From Sphingobium arseniciresistens (GTDB taxonomy: Bacteria; Pseudomonadota; Alphaproteobacteria; Sphingomonadales; Sphingomonadaceae), in assembly GCA_029167225.1 (NCBI GenBank), contig JARFNK010000012.1, forward strand, positions 119,327-183,326: a DNA stretch of 64,000 nucleotides, written 5' to 3'. Below the pieces are notes generated by a model. That model made no database searches. It was not told the DNA's origin and saw only the letters and a list, made by a program, of their open reading frames with translations. Shown here piece by piece: positions 45,098 to 53,960 of the stretch (position 1 is its first letter; each line of letters opens with the position of its first letter). The translations under genes were made by a program, and so were the position numbers.

Positions 45098-46435
45098 CTG
45101 AACTGGCTTCAACCAGACCCCTATATCTTGATGCTTACCGGGTTCGGCCTGCTCACGGCGCTGGTCGTCTGGCTGCCACTGGTTTTGAAGAAATTACCCT
45201 TGTCTCTGCCGATCCTCTGTATCGCGCTTGGGGCAGCGCTCTTCTCATTGCCACACGTCACGTTGAAGCCCCTGCCTTTGCGGTTCCCCGAAATCACCGA
45301 GCGGTTCACGGAGTTTGTGGTCATCATCGCTCTCATGGGCGCTGGACTGAAGATCGATCGAGTCTTTCACTGGCGTACATGGGCGGTCACCTGGCGGCTG
45401 TTGGCGATCACCATGCCGATCAGCATCCTTGCCATCACACTTTTGGCAGGCTGGGCTCTCGGTCTGCCATGGGCGATCGCCCTCCTTCTTGGCGCATGCC
45501 TCGCTCCCACCGATCCGGTCTTGGCGTCCGACATACAGGTCGGTCCGCCAAAAGCAGGTGATGAGGATGAAGTGCGGTTTGGCCTGACGTCGGAGGCGGG
45601 ACTGAATGACGGCCTGGCTTTCCCCTTTGTTCACCTGGCAATTGCGCTTGCTGCTACCGGTCAGCCATGGCTCGCCGACTGGTTGACCTACCGCGTTCTG
45701 TGGGAAATTCTGGCTGGCATCGGTGGCGGATGGCTGATCGGCCGTCTCTTTGGATGGCTGACCTTTCATGTTTCCGCGCAGTCCAATCTTGCCAGGACAG
45801 GAGACGGTCTGATCGCCCTTGCGGCAACATGTGTTTCCTATGGCCTGGCGGAAATCATCCATTGTTACGGCTTCCTTGCCGTTTTTGTGACTGCCCTGAC
45901 ATTTCGCAGTGCTCATAGAGACCATGATTTTCATCATGATATGCATGACGTGACCGAACAGATCGAACGGCTCGCCATGATGGTGCTGCTCTTACTGTTT
46001 GGCGGCGCCCTGGTGAGCGGTCTGCTTTCCTCAATAAAATGGGTAGATGCTGGAGTTGCGCTTGTGATCCTGCTCGTCGTGCGGCCACTTGCAGGATTTG
46101 TTGGACTTCACAGGTTGAAGGTCGATCGGACCGAGAAACTGACCCTGGCCTTTTTCGGCATTCGGGGTGTCGGCTCGATCTACTATCTTGCCTATGGCCT
46201 CAACCATATCGACGTGGCGAATGGTGCGCGACTTTGGGGGGTCGTGGGTCTGGTCGTGCTTTTTTCCATTGTCCTCCATGGCCTCACGGTAACACCGATC
46301 ATGCGATCGCTCGACCGCCAGCAGGGTCGTGATCCGGATCGGGCGGACTTGCCGCCAAAGGAAACGGGCAAATCGGCTTCAGTTAAAGGCCTGGGATGCC
46401 AGGCGGGGCGGGCTGGTGCCGAAAAATATGAATGA
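45098..46435 (+). CDS. CPA1-type cation:proton antiporter
   Basis: An integral membrane antiporter of about 445 residues with 12 or so helices. The family core is visible: EFVVIIALMGAGLKIDRVF, LLLGACLAPTDPVLASDIQVG (ion-binding Asp region), SEAGLNDGLAFPFV, and FFGIRGVGSIYYLAYGLNH. It exchanges Na+ or K+ for H+ across the inner membrane, regulating pH and ions. The start is uncertain: a GGAGG at 45085 sits 8 bp before a CTG at 45098, which would be the start, while the first ATG is at 45131, already in the first helix. Upstream in-frame sequence to 44852 overlaps the GNAT gene. Confidence 0.85.
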   Translation: MNWLQPDPYILMLTGFGLLTALVVWLPLVLKKLPLSLPILCIALGAALFSLPHVTLKPLPLRFPEITERFTEFVVIIALMGAGLKIDRVFHWRTWAVTWRLLAITMPISILAITLLAGWALGLPWAIALLLGACLAPTDPVLASDIQVGPPKAGDEDEVRFGLTSEAGLNDGLAFPFVHLAIALAATGQPWLADWLTYRVLWEILAGIGGGWLIGRLFGWLTFHVSAQSNLARTGDGLIALAATCVSYGLAEIIHCYGFLAVFVTALTFRSAHRDHDFHHDMHDVTEQIERLAMMVLLLLFGGALVSGLLSSIKWVDAGVALVILLVVRPLAGFVGLHRLKVDRTEKLTLAFFGIRGVGSIYYLAYGLNHIDVANGARLWGVVGLVVLFSIVLHGLTVTPIMRSLDRQQGRDPDRADLPPKETGKSASVKGLGCQAGRAGAEKYE

Positions 46436-46578
46436 CGGGCAAGCAGCAGAACAAGACACGCGCATATCGTTTCCGACACGATTGCGCCCATTTTTGCGCT
46501 TTGGTGGCGTGTGGGTACTGGCTGGAGTATCGACCTGTCAGAAATCGTTGAAGTGCCCATTTTCAGTGGAATGCCCCT

Positions 46579-46684
46579 TAGAGCATTTTCCAAGCAGATG
46601 GAATCGGCTGCTGGCTCGGAAAATGCGGTAAACCAAAAACTTAGAGCAGCCGAACCGATGCAATCGGATCGGAATTTGCTCTAG
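46579..46684. repeat. RIME-like palindromic intergenic repeat
   Basis: About 106 bp composed of two imperfect inverted repeats. The first pairs GAGCATTTTCC with GGAAAATGC, the second pairs AGAGCA with TGCTCT around CCGAACCGATGCAATCGG-like arms. This structure and the AGAGCATTTTCCAAGC start resemble RIME-type intergenic elements known in Rhizobiales. It lies between the antiporter and DUF1206 genes. No coding function is seen. Confidence 0.65.
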
Positions 46685-46744
46685 CATCAAAAGGCGGTCT
46701 GCTGACCGACCGCACGCCTCGCTTTGGAGCTCGAATCTGCAAAG

Positions 46745-46769
46745 GGAACGTCGAGGTCGCTGGGCGGTT
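46745..46769 (+). promoter_or_regulatory. EcfG-type promoter of the DUF1206 gene
   Basis: GGAAC, 16 bases, GGTT, ending 22 bp before the ATG at 46791. It shares the GGTT variant with the ku promoter. Confidence 0.6.
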
Positions 46770-46790
46770 GCCCTCCTGCGGGAGAGCGTG

Positions 46791-47603
46791 ATGACATATG
46801 GTGACCGTATGACCCTGTTGGCGCGCATCGGCTTTGCCGCCCGCGGTCTTGTATATATACTGATCGGATGGTTCGCGCTCGACGTCGCATTGCATGGCGG
46901 GGAGACGACGGACAATCAGGGTGCACTGGGCACTCTAGCCGACGCGCCACTTGGACATGTGCTCCTGGCGGTGTGCGCTTTGGGATTTGCCGGCTATGCC
47001 GTCTGGCGGCTGACCGAAGCGATCACCGATCCGGAAAATCGCGGCGGCACCTTGAAGGGAAAGTTCGAACAGCTTGGCTACGCTTTGAGTGGCATTTCCC
47101 ACATCATGCTTGCGACGGCGGCCGGACGACTTGCTTTGGCGCAAACGGCTAAGCAGCACGGAAGCCCTGGAGACGAAAGCGCACAAGGATGGTCAGCCTG
47201 GCTGCTCGCGCAGCCTGGAGGCGTATTCCTGCTCGTGCTTGTCGGAATTCTGCTCCTTTTCGTTGCGGCCGCGCAAGCGCTCAAGGCGTATAACGCACGT
47301 TTTGAAGATCTGGGCGGCGATGTGCCTGCGCCCGATTATGTACGATGGATTGGACGCATGGGATATGCTGCTCGCGCCCTCGTCTTTTTGATCATCGGCT
47401 GGTTCGTCATTTCAGCGGGGCTGAACCACGATCCCGACCGCGCTGGAGGGCTGGGCGAAGCGCTCGAGCAGTTACGCGCGCAGGAGGAAGGCAGCCTCAT
47501 ATTGAGCGTGGTTGCCTTTGGCCTGGGCCTGTTTGGCTTGTTCAGCCTGATCGAGGCGAGGTACCGGAGACTAAAGGTTGAGAAGCCTGATTTTTTGAAG
47601 TGA
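46791..47603 (+). CDS. DUF1206 membrane protein
   Basis: A 270-residue membrane protein made of three related two-helix units (LARIGFAARGLVYILIGWFA, LGYALSGISHIMLATAA, IGRMGYAARALVFLIIGWFV), the layout of the DUF1206 family. A GTG one codon upstream is an alternative start; GGAGAG precedes both. Function is unknown. An EcfG-type promoter upstream suggests stress induction, as noted for other DUF1206 genes only by context here. The next gene is separated by 71 bp. Confidence 0.85.
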   Translation: MTYGDRMTLLARIGFAARGLVYILIGWFALDVALHGGETTDNQGALGTLADAPLGHVLLAVCALGFAGYAVWRLTEAITDPENRGGTLKGKFEQLGYALSGISHIMLATAAGRLALAQTAKQHGSPGDESAQGWSAWLLAQPGGVFLLVLVGILLLFVAAAQALKAYNARFEDLGGDVPAPDYVRWIGRMGYAARALVFLIIGWFVISAGLNHDPDRAGGLGEALEQLRAQEEGSLILSVVAFGLGLFGLFSLIEARYRRLKVEKPDFLK

Positions 47604-47674
47604 ACCGGCACCCGCAATCTCCTTGCGATCAGATCGTCCGACGAACCCTTCATTCCAGAGGAGCAAAGCGCGCC

Positions 47675-48751
47675 ATGAGCACTTCATGGGAAAAAAGGTG
47701 GGGATATCCAGCGAAGCCGGTTGAACGCATCGTCCTCAATTTCGGCGATGGCAGGAAAAGGAAGGCTCTGCGCAATTTCTCTGCCGGGACGCGGGTGGGG
47801 GACAGCCTCTTCCTGGGCTCGGACGAACATGCTGACATCGATCTTCTATCTCTACAGACTGGAGGCGGATGGTCCGGACATATCCAGTATAGATTGCGTG
47901 ACCTCCTGCCGCTCGGCGAAGCGGAGCAGGAAGCCGATCTGGAGGGATTGAGCGTTGATAATGGCTGGCTATGGGTCGTGGGCAGTCACGCCCGCACTCG
48001 GCCAAAAGTCGAGAAGGCGAAAGACGAGCGGATCGATCTTGAAGCGCTGGCGGATCTCAAGGATACCCGCGCGCGCTGCCTTCTTGCGCGACTGCCGTTG
48101 ATTGAACGTGCCGGCGTCCTTCATCCGATCAGCACCGATGGCACCAGACGAGCAGCGATGCTGTCGATGGGAAGAGAGGGTAATGCGCTGGCCGCGGCGC
48201 TCGCCAAAGATCCGTTGCTCGCGCCATTTACGAAAATTCCCGCGAAAGAAGGCGGCGTCGACATCGAAGGGATTGCCGCGAGCGGCGCGCGGATCGCGCT
48301 AGGCATGCGCGGGCCGGTTATTGGGGGACACGGGGTCATCCTGGAAATGGAGATTGGCGAAGATGGCAAAGGTGCCCTGCAGATTGTCCAAGGCCCGACG
48401 CGAAGGCTGGTTGCCATGGAAGGCCTCGGTGTGCGAGACTTGAAGCGCATCGGCGATGATCTGCTGATATTGGCCGGACCCACCACAGCGCTAAGCGGAC
48501 CCTGTGCGATTTATCGCTGGTCAGGCTGGGCGTGCGACCTGCCGCATGATCCGGCCAAGGTTCATCTTCACAGGCCCGAGCGATTGCTCGAACTGCCATT
48601 CGGCCGTGGATCGGACCACCCGGAGGGGCTTGCTCTTTGGGAACTGGCAGACGGCACAATGGGTCTGATGGTCATATATGACAGTCCATCGAAAGACCGT
48701 GTCGATCAGGATGCCAAAACCTTGGTCGCCGACGTGTTCCGCTTGCCCTGA
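47675..48751 (+). CDS. DUF3616 protein
   Basis: A 358-residue soluble protein with the DUF3616 signature, DLEGLSVDNGWLWVVGSHAR, and repeated beta-strands ending in Gly (GVDIEGIAASGARIALGMRG, GSDHPEGLALWEL), consistent with a beta-propeller-like fold. There is no signal peptide. The ATG at 47675 follows GAGGAGCAAAG; upstream in-frame codons to 47600 look non-coding. Function is unknown. It lies between DUF1206 and DUF2236 genes in the same direction. Confidence 0.8.
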   Translation: MSTSWEKRWGYPAKPVERIVLNFGDGRKRKALRNFSAGTRVGDSLFLGSDEHADIDLLSLQTGGGWSGHIQYRLRDLLPLGEAEQEADLEGLSVDNGWLWVVGSHARTRPKVEKAKDERIDLEALADLKDTRARCLLARLPLIERAGVLHPISTDGTRRAAMLSMGREGNALAAALAKDPLLAPFTKIPAKEGGVDIEGIAASGARIALGMRGPVIGGHGVILEMEIGEDGKGALQIVQGPTRRLVAMEGLGVRDLKRIGDDLLILAGPTTALSGPCAIYRWSGWACDLPHDPAKVHLHRPERLLELPFGRGSDHPEGLALWELADGTMGLMVIYDSPSKDRVDQDAKTLVADVFRLP

Positions 48752-48932
48752 TCATCGCAAGCTGTTGCCTAGTGCTATGGGCCATCACCGTGCATCCCAC
48801 TGCGACCAACCCTGACGCCGATTGTGTCGCCAAGCAGTGGAATACAGGAGCGGGCAAAGCTTCATCTTGACGAATGTCGGATAAGCTTGTCCGCTCAAGG
48901 AGCGATCTGACAGTCCGGACGTTCCTCTGTCC

Positions 48933-49778
48933 ATGCCGACATCTCCCAACCCAGGTTTCCATGTGAAGCAGGTGATAAAACGAAAGGTCGTTGACTTTTT
49001 CAACGACCAGGACCTTGGTGAAGCGCCTGTCGCGATGAGCAACAAGGCTTTGTTCGATCGGAACTCCATCGTGTGGCGGGTCCATGGCGACGTGGGGGCA
49101 ATGATGGTCGGCGGCATCGCAAGCCTGCTTATGCAGATGCTCCACCCCTCAGTCCTGGCGGGGGTATGGGATCACAGCAACTTTCGCTCCGACATGCACG
49201 GGCGCCTGCGGCGGACCGCGCGATTCATCGCAATGACGACCTATGCGGAAAGAACATTGGGGCTGAAGTTGATCGCGCATGTCCGTTCGATCCATGAAGG
49301 CGTCAAGGGAGTGCTGCCCGATGGCACCCCTTATCGTGCCAATGACCCTTCGCTGCTGGCCTGGGTCCACCTTACCGAAACGCGCAATTTTCTGGCGGCT
49401 TGGGTCCGCTATGCCGATCCAATGATGAGGGGCGACGAACAGGATCGTTATTTCGCGGAAATGGCCATGATCGGCCAGGCATTGGGTGCAGATCCCGTGC
49501 CTCGATCTCGACGAGAGGCTAGGGCGCTTATCGAAGCAATGCGTCCGGCTCTCAGGACCGACGCAAGGACTGCCGAGATTGCAAAATTGATCCTTGGGTC
49601 TCGCGGGATCGGCATGCCAAATGACATGCCGCGACGGCTTGCTGTCGAAGCTGCCATCGACCTCCTCCCCGGTTGGGCACGCACCCTCCACGGTTTGGGC
49701 ATGTCTCCGCTCGAGCGCCCCATCATCAGGGCGGGAACCTGGGGCGTGGCGCAAACCCTGCGTTGGGCCTTCCGCTGA
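48933..49778 (+). CDS. DUF2236 (MpaB-like) oxygenase-family protein
   Basis: A 281-residue protein of the DUF2236 group that includes latex-clearing-protein-like and MpaB oxygenases. Hallmarks are NSIVWRVHGDVGAMMVGGIA, LLMQMLHPSVLAGVWDHSNF, and RTARFIAMTTYAERTL, with conserved His that may bind heme or metal, and VHLTETRNFLAAWVRY. It may oxidise a hydrophobic substrate; none is known. The start is uncertain: GTG codons at 48963 and 48972 are possible, and a weak EcfG-like element ends at 48923. The UVR-motif gene starts at its stop. Confidence 0.75.
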   Translation: MPTSPNPGFHVKQVIKRKVVDFFNDQDLGEAPVAMSNKALFDRNSIVWRVHGDVGAMMVGGIASLLMQMLHPSVLAGVWDHSNFRSDMHGRLRRTARFIAMTTYAERTLGLKLIAHVRSIHEGVKGVLPDGTPYRANDPSLLAWVHLTETRNFLAAWVRYADPMMRGDEQDRYFAEMAMIGQALGADPVPRSRREARALIEAMRPALRTDARTAEIAKLILGSRGIGMPNDMPRRLAVEAAIDLLPGWARTLHGLGMSPLERPIIRAGTWGVAQTLRWAFR

Positions 49779-50077
49779 TGGAGGACAGGGCAGTTCGCCT
49801 GGAAAGGCTCCGGCTGGCGATGGAAGCGGCAGCAGCAGAGGGTGACTTTGAGAAAGCGGCGGCGCTTCGTGATCGGATCAGCCTGTTGCGGAACGCTCCG
49901 CCAGAAGCTGGCCACACCGAATTCGATCCCAGCGGGCTGGATCGCCAAAAACTGGGCGCGATGGGATTGGGGACCAGCCAGCAGCGCATCACGCCGCCGC
50001 CGGGCTGGACGGCCCCCCGCAGACCCGAACCGATGACACGCGGCCACAGCCGACGAAAAGAACGCAATAAATCATAG
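49778..50077 (+). CDS. Small UVR-motif (UvrB/UvrC motif) protein
   Basis: A 99-residue protein whose first 35 residues form a UVR coiled-coil motif (RLERLRLAMEAAAAEGDFEK then AAALRDRIS). This helical hairpin joins UvrB to UvrC and also occurs in small adaptor proteins and McsA-type regulators. The rest is basic and disordered. It starts on the last base of the DUF2236 gene, so the two are coupled. It is probably a protein-protein adaptor; its partner is unknown. Confidence 0.7.
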   Translation: MEDRAVRLERLRLAMEAAAAEGDFEKAAALRDRISLLRNAPPEAGHTEFDPSGLDRQKLGAMGLGTSQQRITPPPGWTAPRRPEPMTRGHSRRKERNKS

Positions 50078-50613
50078 TCGCCGGGGCATGGTGTCCCACT
50101 GGCTATCGATGACCCATGGCCCTGTCATGTGGACAGGTAAGCATCCACTCCAAGCCGGTCGAGGGAGCGATGCTGCATCTTGAGGCGGCGCCATGCAGGG
50201 GCTCGAGGCGAAAGACGAGACCTCCATGCAGCGATATTCAATCAGGGGCAGGGCGACAGGAACCTTGTGCTCGACCACAACGACGCTGCTCGACCTCTCG
50301 TTAATGACGTTCACTCGGGCAATCGCTATACTATCGTTCAGGCCGACGGGCATTTTGGGCTCAGATCCCCCGGCTCGGCCAGCGGCTTGACCGACGTGTA
50401 ACAGGTGCCTGCTCCCCGGGGCGGAGTTGACGGTCGTAAGGTTGCCGCTGTGGCGAGCGTTCGAGGTCGGACCTCAGGGGCTTTTTAGCCAAGATCGCCG
50501 CCGGCAAAAAACAGCTGCTCGATGCGGGCGGGGAAGTGAGGAGGAAGCCCTTCACATCGTTACTCTGGGGAGCAAGGTGGCGATATGCGCTGACGCTATG
50601 TAGTCGCTATTTG
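50078..50613. other. Intergenic stretch, no gene recognised
   Basis: About 535 bp between converging genes. Overlapping short frames exist near 50180-50400, but none has a domain or a good ribosome site. A weak hairpin with following T residues lies near 50463-50486 and could be a terminator. Confidence 0.45.
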
Positions 50614-51492
50614 TTAGAGCGTTTCAAGCAAGCGTGGCAGCCGGGGCAATAGTTCGCGCGCAAGAAAACCCGTTTCGCCGATATCCTGCGCAGCTTTTCG
50701 GCCCGCAGCCCCGTGAAGCGCTACACCCCAAGCTGTCGCGACATAAGGTGGCGTTCCGCGCGCAAGCAGGCCACCAATAATCCCGGCAAGCACATCGCCT
50801 GATCCGCCGATGCCAAGACCCGGGCATCCACCTGTGAAGTGAAGAAGGGGGGCATCGGGTCCGCCAATCCAGGTCTGGGGGCCCTTGAGTGCGACCACTG
50901 CGCCGGTGAGGCGCACGATTTCCTGCACAACAGCTCCAGGGTTGGACGCGACCTCATCGAGCGTGCGCTCCAACAGGCGTGCCATCTCGCCGTGATGTGG
51001 CGTCAGGACAAGCGGTCTGTGCGAAGCTGCGCTCGTCAAGTCGCTCAACGCCGCGCATGTGAGCGCTGCGGCGTCCAGAAGGAGGGCAGGCGGCGATAGG
51101 CCGATGAGCCCCTTGACCAGTTCGCTCGTATCCGCAGTCGCGCTCATCCCGGGTCCTGCCAGCAACAAGTCGCAACGCGGCACTAATTTTGCAATCAAAG
51201 CGACTGCTTCTGGGGCGATCTCGCCATCCTCACGCATCGGCAGTGCAACCATCGCTGCCTCAGGGACCAGGACACCCAGAGCCGAGGCGACAGCCTCTAC
51301 CGTGGCCATTTGGAGCTTTCCTGCACCTACGCGTAAGATGGCTTCACCGGTAAGCGCGAGAGCGCCTGGGACAAACCGTGCCCCGCCTACGAGAAGAACC
51401 CGTCCGCGGCCATTCTTGTCGCTATTGGTTTCGACCCTGGGCAGGCGGTGCGCGGCAAGCCAGCTTGCGTCCAATGACACAATATGGGTCAT
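50614..51492 (-). CDS. nnrD: ADP/ATP-dependent NAD(P)H-hydrate dehydratase
   Basis: A 292-residue enzyme of the ribokinase-like NnrD/CARKD family, which repairs damaged NAD(P)HX to NAD(P)H. It shows GRVLLVGGARFVPGALALTG near the N-terminus, VLTPHHGEMARLL, VALKGPQTWIGG, and the active-site GGCPGLGIGGSGDVLAGIIG (catalytic Asp in GSGD). The usual N-terminal epimerase domain is absent, so it is a dehydratase-only form. Its start overlaps the end of the histidine-phosphatase gene by four bases, within a three-gene minus-strand operon. Confidence 0.9.
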   Translation of the reverse strand: MTHIVSLDASWLAAHRLPRVETNSDKNGRGRVLLVGGARFVPGALALTGEAILRVGAGKLQMATVEAVASALGVLVPEAAMVALPMREDGEIAPEAVALIAKLVPRCDLLLAGPGMSATADTSELVKGLIGLSPPALLLDAAALTCAALSDLTSAASHRPLVLTPHHGEMARLLERTLDEVASNPGAVVQEIVRLTGAVVALKGPQTWIGGPDAPLLHFTGGCPGLGIGGSGDVLAGIIGGLLARGTPPYVATAWGVALHGAAGRKAAQDIGETGFLARELLPRLPRLLETL

Positions 51493-52262
51493 CCCCGCGC
51501 CACGACCGGCAGATCAGGTGCCGCAGTGATGAGAATGTCCCGTTCCGATATTGGGGCCAGTACATTGTAACTTTCGAGCACAAGACCGCCCCGCCGCCCC
51601 GCATGCGGATCAAAATGATAGTGCGTCACCGAGCAATTGGCGACGTCGCCCTCGCGGTCAATCGCCAATATCTGTCCTTCGTCCATATTTTCGATGATAT
51701 AGCGAAGGCACAGAACTACGACCTGATGGGCAAAGATGATCACCCGCTGCCCGGCATAATGAAGGGAAACAGTGTCCATCAAAGCGCGGAGGCGAAAGAT
51801 CACATCGCACCAGCTTTCGCCCCCTGGCGGGCGATGATAGAATTTACCGAGCGCCTCGCGAAATGCCGCTTGGGCCGGCTCGAGCCTTGCAATGCCATGG
51901 GTCGTCAGCCCGTCTAGGATGCCAAACTCCTTTTCACGAAGCCGCTCGTCGAGACATATTTTCTCCTCCTGCCTCGCCCCGCCCTCACCACGAAAGAGCT
52001 GCGCCGTCTGAACGGAACGACGATAGGGCGAGGACAGGATTACCTCTGGAAGCACGCCGCCAAATTCCGTTGCAAACCAGCGGCCTAAGGCTCTCGACTG
52101 CTTTTCGCCCAAGTCACTTAAGGGGACATCGACATCGCGCCCCTCAAGCGCAATGCGATCAAGCGCTGCTTCATGAGCGGCGTCCCGCGCGACGTTGCCT
52201 GCACTTTGGCCATGGCGCACAACCCATAGTTGCGAGGGCCAAGGAGGATGTTTTAGGTCCAT
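51489..52262 (-). CDS. Histidine phosphatase family protein
   Basis: A 257-residue protein of the histidine-acid/phosphoglycerate-mutase-like superfamily. The catalytic motif is LWVVRHGQSAGN (RHG), with VILSSPYRRSVQTAQ, ERLREKEFGILDG and the second His in VIIFAHQVVVLC (FAH). It removes phosphate from an unknown small molecule or protein. It lies 23 bp after the hemerythrin gene and overlaps the NnrD gene. The pairing with a metabolite-repair enzyme suggests a housekeeping repair role; this is inference. Confidence 0.85.
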   Translation of the reverse strand: MDLKHPPWPSQLWVVRHGQSAGNVARDAAHEAALDRIALEGRDVDVPLSDLGEKQSRALGRWFATEFGGVLPEVILSSPYRRSVQTAQLFRGEGGARQEEKICLDERLREKEFGILDGLTTHGIARLEPAQAAFREALGKFYHRPPGGESWCDVIFRLRALMDTVSLHYAGQRVIIFAHQVVVLCLRYIIENMDEGQILAIDREGDVANCSVTHYHFDPHAGRRGGLVLESYNVLAPISERDILITAAPDLPVVARG

Positions 52263-52285
52263 AGCAGATCAGAGCTATTACCGAC

Positions 52286-52798
52286 CTACGCCAGCAGCAG
52301 ATTGACAGCTGTCGGTTTGGCGGTGGGAAGGCCTCCAACCTTGGCCTGGGCCAGTAATTCTTCCTTCCGGCTCTTCATCCGGTCGCGCAGCGCCACGAGA
52401 TCGACATCAGTCTTACGACATTGGGCGAACATACCCTCCGACGGCATCTCTTCCTCATGAACGTGGTGCTTGATCTCCTCTGAAAGAACCTTGACCTTGG
52501 CATCGTAAAAGTCGTCGTGAGCTGACCCCGTTTCGATATCGTTGATCAGCACTTTCGCGCCATCATGTTCTACATAAGCTTCGTCGAGCGTATCGTGTTC
52601 GATCAGGCCGCGAAAAGCCGGATAGAATATCTCTTCTTCGATCAATGTGTGGATTTTAAGTTCGGTGCAAATTTCATGTGCTAACGCTTGCTTCCGGTCA
52701 GCAGATGACGCCTTTTCGAACTTTTCAAACAAATCTTCAACTTTGCGGTGATCTGCCTTCAGCAAGGCGATCGCATCGGTGAACTGGGGCTCTGCCAT
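52286..52798 (-). CDS. Hemerythrin-like HHE domain protein
   Basis: A 170-residue cytoplasmic protein with a four-helix HHE domain: LLKADHRKVEDLFEKFEKA, EICTELKIHTLIEEEIFYPA, DEAYVEHDGAKVLI and IKHHVHEEEMPSEGMFAQCR. The His and Glu residues would hold a di-iron centre that binds O2 or responds to oxidative or nitrosative stress. The tandem ATGs at 52801 and 52798 both follow AGGAGG; the second has better spacing. It is the first gene of the hemerythrin/phosphatase/NnrD operon. An EcfG-like element upstream is weak. Confidence 0.85.
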   Translation of the reverse strand: MAEPQFTDAIALLKADHRKVEDLFEKFEKASSADRKQALAHEICTELKIHTLIEEEIFYPAFRGLIEHDTLDEAYVEHDGAKVLINDIETGSAHDDFYDAKVKVLSEEIKHHVHEEEMPSEGMFAQCRKTDVDLVALRDRMKSRKEELLAQAKVGGLPTAKPTAVNLLLA

Positions 52799-52801
52799 CA
52801 T

Positions 52802-53376
52802 CGTCCTCCTTGAATGTGAATAGTTTGAAGCCTCCGGGCACATGTTGGTTCCCAGCGAATGACTCGCAAGAAGGCCTGCCGGCCGCGCCCGATGCCCGGT
52901 TTGCTATCCGCCCGGCGTAAGGCCGCCAGTCGATGGTAGGGTGTCCGGCATGCAAGGTCGGCCTGTACCTGAGGCGTTTGGCGGTCGACGGCTGCTGAAC
53001 ACATTGCACGGCGCCCAACTGACGGGATGGTACCAGGTCATTGGCTATCTAACACCATATTTGCCCGCGTCCACGCAGGCTTTCGCTGTGACAGGTTCGA
53101 GGCGTCGCCCGGCTTCACAGCGCGGCGTGGGAACTGCGATACGTCCCGAATCGGTGATGAGCCCAAGATATCCGGCTTTGCCACCTGGCGATGAGAACGA
53201 GTGCCGAGAGGCGAAACATCATCGAATCTGCTTCGAGCGTGAGCCCGATCACGCGCAGACTGGTGCGCTGCCATGCAAAGGCGAGTTCATCCATGATCTG
53301 ACGTAAGAGCTGGCGCTTTCAGGGCCTTGCATGAACCAGGATTGATGGCCTGGTTTACGCGTGGGGGCGCAAGGCG
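52802..53376. other. Intergenic stretch, no gene recognised
   Basis: About 575 bp between the divergent hemerythrin gene and a small plus-strand gene. Short frames do not look coding. A GGAAC-like block sits 50 bp upstream of the hemerythrin start, without a good -10. Confidence 0.45.
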
Positions 53377-53685
53377 ATGCCGCATATCAAGATGGATTTG
53401 ACCGGTGCACCATGGTCGCATGTCGCCGCAACGCTGCAGGTCATTGCCAATTATCCGCACGAGCAGGGCATCTGCGCGAGCATTGTTATGGATCACCCAT
53501 GCTTCATGGAAGCGAGCCGGCTCGTCCGATTTCTCGATCTGGAAGACGTGGTCGAGCTATGCCACGGGAATACACGTCGCAAGGCTCCGGCGGCACGACG
53601 TTTCATGAGGGCGCTCTTTGGCTGCGCTCCATCGAGAGGGCCTGAAGAAATCCGGATGAAGGCCCTCATTGACAACATAGTTTAA
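53377..53685 (+). CDS. Small hypothetical protein
   Basis: A 102-residue basic protein with no signal peptide or membrane segment (MPHIKMDLTGAPWSHVAATL, then MDHPCFMEASRLVRFLDLED, and a KAPAARRFMRALFGC tail). GC-rich third positions suggest it is coding, but the ribosome site is weak. No domain is recognised. It is followed by an AT-rich stretch. A chance frame is possible. Confidence 0.45.
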   Translation: MPHIKMDLTGAPWSHVAATLQVIANYPHEQGICASIVMDHPCFMEASRLVRFLDLEDVVELCHGNTRRKAPAARRFMRALFGCAPSRGPEEIRMKALIDNIV

Positions 53686-53739
53686 ATCAATCTGTGTTCC
53701 ATGGAGTGCAGAGATAATAAAATTACTTGAAATGAAATG

Positions 53740-53770
53740 TTGTTCTAAAAGATTTGATATTCTAGAACAA
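53740..53770. repeat. Inverted repeat in an AT-rich leader
   Basis: TTGTTCTA and TAGAACAA, perfect 8-bp arms with a 15-base spacer, inside an AT-rich region (53686-53930) whose composition is unlike the rest of the window. It lies about 200 bp before the secreted-protein operon at 53961 and could be an operator or an RNA hairpin. Confidence 0.5.
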
Positions 53771-53960
53771 TTGCAGGGTAAACACATGAAATTGGTACTC
53801 ATTACTGCAATTTTTCTTGATCTGTTCTGGATTTTTGTTAGGAAATTCAGAGAAAGTAAGTATATATTCAAATAAGATTTTGAATGTTTGCTTGACACCG
53901 TCACTATCCCTCTCCAACATGTTCATCGGCCTTGGGGAAGGTCATGAAGGGGGAAATATC

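Noticed and set aside
48899-48923. EcfG-like GGAGC-N16-CGTT before the DUF2236 gene
   Set aside because: The -35 has a mismatch and the -10 is only 9 bp from the first ATG; kept only as a comment on the start choice.
50463-50486. Hairpin with following T residues as terminator
   Set aside because: The stem is only four to six pairs; too weak to list as a firm feature.
52820-52855. EcfG-like site before the hemerythrin gene
   Set aside because: GGAAC is present but the -10 (GCTT) has two mismatches.
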